From the NCBI GenBank assembly GCA_025928735.1, contig JAICIW010000055.1, positions 1 through 9,600 of the forward strand: a DNA stretch of 9,600 nt. The letters are read 5' to 3'. Shown here piece by piece: positions 7,101-9,600 of the stretch (within the stretch, counting starts at the first letter, position 1; the number at the start of each line of letters is the position of its first letter). The stretch is from Rhodanobacteraceae bacterium (lineage in GTDB: Bacteria > Pseudomonadota > Gammaproteobacteria > Xanthomonadales > Rhodanobacteraceae). The translations under genes and the position numbers were made by a program. The notes under the pieces were generated by a model. The model did not search any database. It saw nothing but the letters and a program-made list of their open reading frames with translations, and was not told the DNA's origin.

Positions 7101-7519
7101 CGAAGCTGGCCGAATTGCGCGCGATCGGCGTCAAGGTTTCGCTGGACGATTTCGGCACCGGGTATTCATCGCTTGCCTATCTGACGCGCCTGCCGCTGGA
7201 TCAATTGAAGATCGACCGTTCGTTCGTGGACCGGCTGACGGAGGATCGCAACGACGCAATGGTCGCGCAAACCATCATCGGGATGGGTCGGGGGCTCGGT
7301 CTGGACGTAATTGCGGAAGGCGTGGAAACCGAGGCCCAGCGGAATTTCCTGATGGCGCAAGGCTGCGACGCGTTCCAGGGCTACCTGATCGCGCGGCCCA
7401 TGCCGCGCGAGGCATTCGAAGCGTTGCTGGATGAGCATGTGTATGCACGGCAAATGGCGGGTGGTCCGCGCCAGCCGGGCAGTCCCCGTACGGGCCAGCG
7501 CCAGCGCAGCGTCGGCTGA
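4154..7519 (+). CDS. Membrane c-di-GMP phosphodiesterase: SBP3 sensor, PAS repeats, degenerate GGDEF, EAL
   Basis: This 1121-residue inner-membrane signalling protein probably degrades c-di-GMP. Order: signal peptide (1-27); periplasmic family-3 solute-binding domain (about 30-250); TM helix (about 258-278); three PAS-like domains (about 295-406, 421-531, 542-651), with KIIG-type and DISDRKRTE-type ends; GGDEF (665-831); EAL (846-1096); and a Pro/Arg-rich tail. The GGDEF signature reads SGGTF (743-747), so metal and catalytic positions are lost, and there is no RxxD inhibitory site before it; DLDHFKRVND remains at 702-711. EAL residues are complete: Glu876 in EALLRW, Asn936 in NVSARQF, Glu968 in EITE, Asp998-Asp999 in DDFGTG, Lys1019, Glu1055 in EGVET and Gln1075. 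The frame opens at 4007, but ATG 4154 gives the signal peptide and has GGAG (4140-4143); ATG 4163 is possible. Enzyme direction is inferred from motifs. Confidence 0.9.
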   Translation: MGWMIRGLVAVLLVSAVVPTGAPDAAPPARIRVAGDSNYPPYMFTDAAGQLHGYEVDMWRLFEEHTGIKVDLMPMDWASAQRAVQTGKVDVIDLIYRTPSRESLYDFSPSYATLPIGIFVDRRIRGIHDLDSLRGFPIGVQKGDACAEKLAAQGFTDLHEYSRYQQIVEDAVRGNLRMFCMDEGPANYFLYRDAALDRFYKAFVLYTGQLHRAVRKGNAPVLQAVERGMARITPAERAKLHARWLEHPVALVPYLKAARIGAGVIVALIALMTLWVWMLRRSVARRTRELDAEQGNMRALFDASPDAMWVTDRHGVLLKCNDRANHVFGMPSEKMIGYTAAQAMDAANTTFAGKSRTMNLAVLNSRQRQRAVLPLALPGGNTQDLDIIKVPLYASDGEVRGILNTARDISERLQTEERLRLWAHAFQHATFAVAMFDARSKCITTANPAFARERGYTPEEMVGMPVDALYPEDLLEERQRVRHDINKLDHAMTETEQVTRDGRRFPVLLDISITHDADGEAQYVIVYAQDISDRKRTESELRLAAVAFQSQASLVVMDPDRVIQRVNGAFASLTGYEPDQAIGQPFSLLRSRHHDELFHQHMWDQVRRDGIWQGEQWIQVRQGQPKVVRAVVSAVADAAGNATHYICSMIDLTSEREAHASVDHMTFFDSLTDLPNRHFLHGRLQHLLEDGDSRGGALLMFDLDHFKRVNDLRGHAAGDALLALIAQRLRHLQDDRFMLSRFSGGTFALLADCGADQPSATPKQAWVWAERLRQALREPFQLGGDTPVTISISIGWTELVPGHGTPESVLKEAELAMYRAKAAGRDQVCRFEPAMHAELVHHEELVQDLRRAIIDETFDLHLQAQVDRAGQVIGAEALLRWMRPSGERVPPDLFIPIAEDNGLIFPLGDWVLRRACTYLVAWSAQTSLCDLSLAVNVSARQFAQVGFVDSVRGALSTTGAVASRLKLEITETAVLEDFHETAAKLAELRAIGVKVSLDDFGTGYSSLAYLTRLPLDQLKIDRSFVDRLTEDRNDAMVAQTIIGMGRGLGLDVIAEGVETEAQRNFLMAQGCDAFQGYLIARPMPREAFEALLDEHVYARQMAGGPRQPGSPRTGQRQRSVG

Positions 7520-7524
7520 GGCGA

Positions 7525-7537
7525 CTGCGGCGCGCAG
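7525..7537. terminator. Short hairpin between convergent stops
   Basis: CTGCG and CGCAG pair around a GCG loop in the 24-base gap between the stops of the EAL gene and the aldehyde dehydrogenase gene. The stem is only five pairs with no T-run on either side, so it is at best a weak bidirectional terminator. Its position is the main argument for it. Confidence 0.2.
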
Positions 7538-7543
7538 CAACGT

Positions 7544-8989
7544 TCACGGATCGCGAATCACCAGCAACCGGCGCTCGGTCATGTCCTCGATCGCGTAGCG
7601 GATGCCTTCGCGCCCGAAACCGGATAGCTTCACGCCGCCATACGGCATGTTGTCCACGCGGAAACTCGGGATGTCGCCGACTACCACGCCGCCTTCGATC
7701 AACGTGTCCCACGCGCGCATCGCGTGCATGAGGTTGTCGGTGAACACGCCAGCCTGCAGGCCGTAGTCGGATTCGTTGACGGCGGTGAGTGCCGCGTCGA
7801 AATCGTCGAATGGTTCGAGCAGCGCGACCGGACCGAACGCCTCCACGCAATTGAGCTTTGCCGCGTGCGGCACGTTTTCGAGCACGGTCGCGTCCAGCAT
7901 GCTGCCGTTGCGCTTGCCGCCGCACAGGATTTTCGCGCCCACCTTCTTCGCTTCCGCGATCCAGCCTTCCAGTCGTCGCGCGGCGGCTTCGTCGATCATC
8001 GGGCCGAGGAAGGTTTCGGGGTCCTTCGGATCGCCGGCCTTCAGTTTTTTTGTTGCCGTGACGAAGCGTTTTTTCACCTCGTCGTACAGCGATGTGTGCA
8101 CGAGGATGCGCTGCACGCCGATGCAGCTTTGTCCGGATTGGTAGAAGCTGCCCGAGACCAACCGCGAAATCACGAAATCGAGACGCGACTTCTGGTCGGC
8201 ATCGACGATACACGCGGCGTTGCCGCCGAGTTCCAGCACCACCTTCTTCTTGCCGGCGCGGGCCTTTAGTTCCCAGCCGACCTGGCCACCCGTGAACGAC
8301 AGCAGCTTCAGGCGTTCGTCCTCGATGAAGGGATCGGCGTCTTCCACCCGGCAGGGCAGGATCGAGAACGCGCCCTCGGGCAGTCCGGTTTCGGTCAGCA
8401 CCTCGCCGATGATCAGTGCGCCGATCGGCGTGCGTTCGGACGGCTTCAAAACGAACGGACAACCTGCTGCGATTGCCGGTGCGACCTTGTGCGCGACGAG
8501 GTTCAGCGGGAAATTGAAGGGTGTGATGAACGAACAAGGCCCCAGCGGCACGCGCTTGACGAAGCCGCGATAGCCTTTTGTGCGCTCGGAGATTTCGAGG
8601 TTGACGATTTCGCCATCGATGCGAGTGGATTCGTCGGCGGCGATGCGGAAAGTGTCGATCAGGCGTTCGGCTTCACCTTGCGAATCCTTGATCGGCTTGC
8701 CGGCTTCCACGCACAGCGCGTAGGCGAGATCGTCCTTGCGCCTGCGCATGCTCTCCACGCAGTGTTCGAGCACCGCGCGGCGCTGGTACGGCTTCATCGC
8801 GGCCATGGGCGCGGCGGCTTTCGCGGCGGCGGCGATTGCCTGCTCGATCGCGTTCGCGTCCGCCATGGCGACGCGCGTCGCGACCTTGCCGGAATATTTG
8901 TCCAGCACCGGCAAGTCGGTGTTGGCGTGCACCGGTTTGTTGGCGAGGTAATAGGGATAGCGTGATTCAAGTTTTGGCGTCTTCGCCAT
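7544..8989 (-). CDS. NAD(P)-dependent aldehyde dehydrogenase (ALDH superfamily)
   Basis: This 481-residue cytosolic enzyme oxidises an aldehyde to the carboxylic acid. The catalytic set is complete: Asn159 in ITPFNFPLN (oxyanion), Lys182 in LKPSE (cofactor), FTGG at 232-235 (NAD loop), Glu253 in LELGGNAA (general base), Cys289 in SGQSCIGVQR (nucleophile) and Glu383 in EAFGP. The LELGGNAA and GQSCIGVQR forms resemble the lactaldehyde-dehydrogenase-like (ALDH family 21) branch, which also includes glyceraldehyde-3-phosphate-type enzymes; the substrate cannot be fixed from sequence. The start is set at MAKTPKLESRY (8989), because AGGA lies nine bases upstream and the 17 residues from the earlier ATG at 9040 look non-native. 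It lies 83 bases downstream of xseA in the same direction and could share its transcript. It is convergent with the EAL gene. Confidence 0.9.
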   Translation of the reverse strand: MAKTPKLESRYPYYLANKPVHANTDLPVLDKYSGKVATRVAMADANAIEQAIAAAAKAAAPMAAMKPYQRRAVLEHCVESMRRRKDDLAYALCVEAGKPIKDSQGEAERLIDTFRIAADESTRIDGEIVNLEISERTKGYRGFVKRVPLGPCSFITPFNFPLNLVAHKVAPAIAAGCPFVLKPSERTPIGALIIGEVLTETGLPEGAFSILPCRVEDADPFIEDERLKLLSFTGGQVGWELKARAGKKKVVLELGGNAACIVDADQKSRLDFVISRLVSGSFYQSGQSCIGVQRILVHTSLYDEVKKRFVTATKKLKAGDPKDPETFLGPMIDEAAARRLEGWIAEAKKVGAKILCGGKRNGSMLDATVLENVPHAAKLNCVEAFGPVALLEPFDDFDAALTAVNESDYGLQAGVFTDNLMHAMRAWDTLIEGGVVVGDIPSFRVDNMPYGGVKLSGFGREGIRYAIEDMTERRLLVIRDP

Positions 8990-9072
8990 CGTGATGTGTC
9001 CTGAAAAGGTGATTCCGGCTGCAGATTGTCGAGAGCGCACCGTATCGAAACCGTGTATGTCGGCGGATGCGA

Positions 9073-9600
9073 TCAGTCGTGATCGTCCACGTGCAGCGGT
9101 AGTTCGCCATCGGCAAGCCGTGCACGCACGCGTGCACCGGACGCCACGTTTTGCACCGAGCGCAGCACGTTGCCGGATTCATCGAACAGGATTGCATAGC
9201 CGCGCTTCAATACATCGAGGGGGCTGACCGCGTGCAGGGCGCGTGCAAGTTCCGCCAGCCGCTGCCGACGGCGCTCGCCGCAATGTTTCCACGCGGCCAT
9301 TAGCCGCCGTTGCAGGTCCGCGTTGCGCTGCGTCAGTTGCTGCAGGCGCGCTTGCGGATGTCGGGACAGCAATCGCATCCGGGCATGGCCGAGGCGGATC
9401 GCCGCGCGTTCGCGCGCGAGGGCCTGCGCGCGCAGCAGGCGCTCGTGCAATCCGGTCATCCGCTCGCGGCCCATTGCGAGACGCTGCTGCGGCCGCTGCG
9501 TGTGCAGCCGCGTCGCAAGATGGTCGACCCGCTGCATCAGGTCCTGTGCGCGCCGCAGCCGACCCGTGCGCAGGCGACTGTCGAGGTGCGCCAGCATCCG
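9073..9600 (-). CDS. xseA: Exodeoxyribonuclease VII large subunit, C-terminal part (partial)
   Basis: The last 175 or so residues of XseA are present; the N-terminal OB-fold and most of the catalytic region lie beyond the right edge. The long Arg/Gln/Leu-rich helical stretch is the coiled-coil that binds many XseB subunits. The C-terminal block is diagnostic: LHAVSPLDVLKRGYAILFDESG, then VLRSVQNVASGARVRARLADGELPLHV, matching the conserved VSPLxxLxRGYAI and GxxxxxRLxDG elements of the family. Exonuclease VII degrades single-stranded DNA from both ends and acts in mismatch repair and DNA damage tolerance. The TGA stop is at 9073-9075. The short acidic-His tail (VDDHD) is unremarkable. xseB is not visible downstream; the next gene is the aldehyde dehydrogenase. 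Confidence 0.88.
   Translation of the reverse strand, partial: RMLAHLDSRLRTGRLRRAQDLMQRVDHLATRLHTQRPQQRLAMGRERMTGLHERLLRAQALARERAAIRLGHARMRLLSRHPQARLQQLTQRNADLQRRLMAAWKHCGERRRQRLAELARALHAVSPLDVLKRGYAILFDESGNVLRSVQNVASGARVRARLADGELPLHVDDHD

Noticed and set aside
8990..9040. Upstream start (ATG at 9040) for the aldehyde dehydrogenase
   Set aside because: The 17 added residues are not family-like, while the ATG at 8989 has AGGA nine bases upstream.
1..9600. CRISPR, tRNA, rRNA, insertion sequence, prophage or defence genes
   Set aside because: No direct repeat array, cloverleaf, transposase, integrase or terminal inverted repeats were seen on either strand.

Overview
The window is about two-thirds G+C with dense, bacterial-style gene packing. 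The nagZ-hpt-MTI phosphorylase order, the MsbA-related exporter and the large periplasmic-sensor c-di-GMP protein suggest a gammaproteobacterium of the Xanthomonadales/Lysobacterales type (Rhodanobacter/Dyella/Luteibacter/Xanthomonas-like). This assignment is inferred from gene content and style; no marker gene settles it.

Layout. (1) Bases 1-1535, plus strand: the 3' end of nagZ (peptidoglycan recycling), then hpt and an S-methyl-5'-thioinosine phosphorylase. Each pair overlaps by an ATGA, so this is a tightly coupled operon. The phosphorylase releases hypoxanthine and the phosphoribosyltransferase can turn it into IMP, giving a two-step purine salvage branch from methylthioadenosine. (2) Bases 1645-1878, plus strand: a single cold-shock-domain protein with its own leader and a small GC-rich hairpin. 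(3) Bases 2028-3803, minus strand: a complete half-size ABC exporter of the MsbA-related type. (4) Bases 3804-4153: a 350-base gap between divergent genes. It holds a good FliA (sigma-28)-like site and a weaker RpoN (sigma-54)-like site, both pointing at the next gene. (5) Bases 4154-7519, plus strand: a 1121-residue transmembrane c-di-GMP signalling protein made of a signal peptide, periplasmic SBP3 sensor, TM helix, about three PAS domains, a degenerate GGDEF (SGGTF) and an intact EAL. It is most likely a phosphodiesterase that responds to a small periplasmic ligand, probably an amino acid. (6) Bases 7544-8989, minus strand: an NAD(P)-dependent aldehyde dehydrogenase, convergent with the EAL gene across only 24 bases. 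(7) Bases 9073-9600, minus strand: the C-terminal part of xseA (exonuclease VII large subunit), running off the window.

Most of the window is ordinary housekeeping DNA. I see no CRISPR array, insertion sequence, tRNA, rRNA, prophage or defence island. The most interesting part is the c-di-GMP receptor and its upstream region: conserved amino-acid-binding residues in the sensor, a cyclase domain that has lost its catalytic residues, an intact phosphodiesterase domain, and flagellar-type promoter candidates that would place it in the motility regulon.
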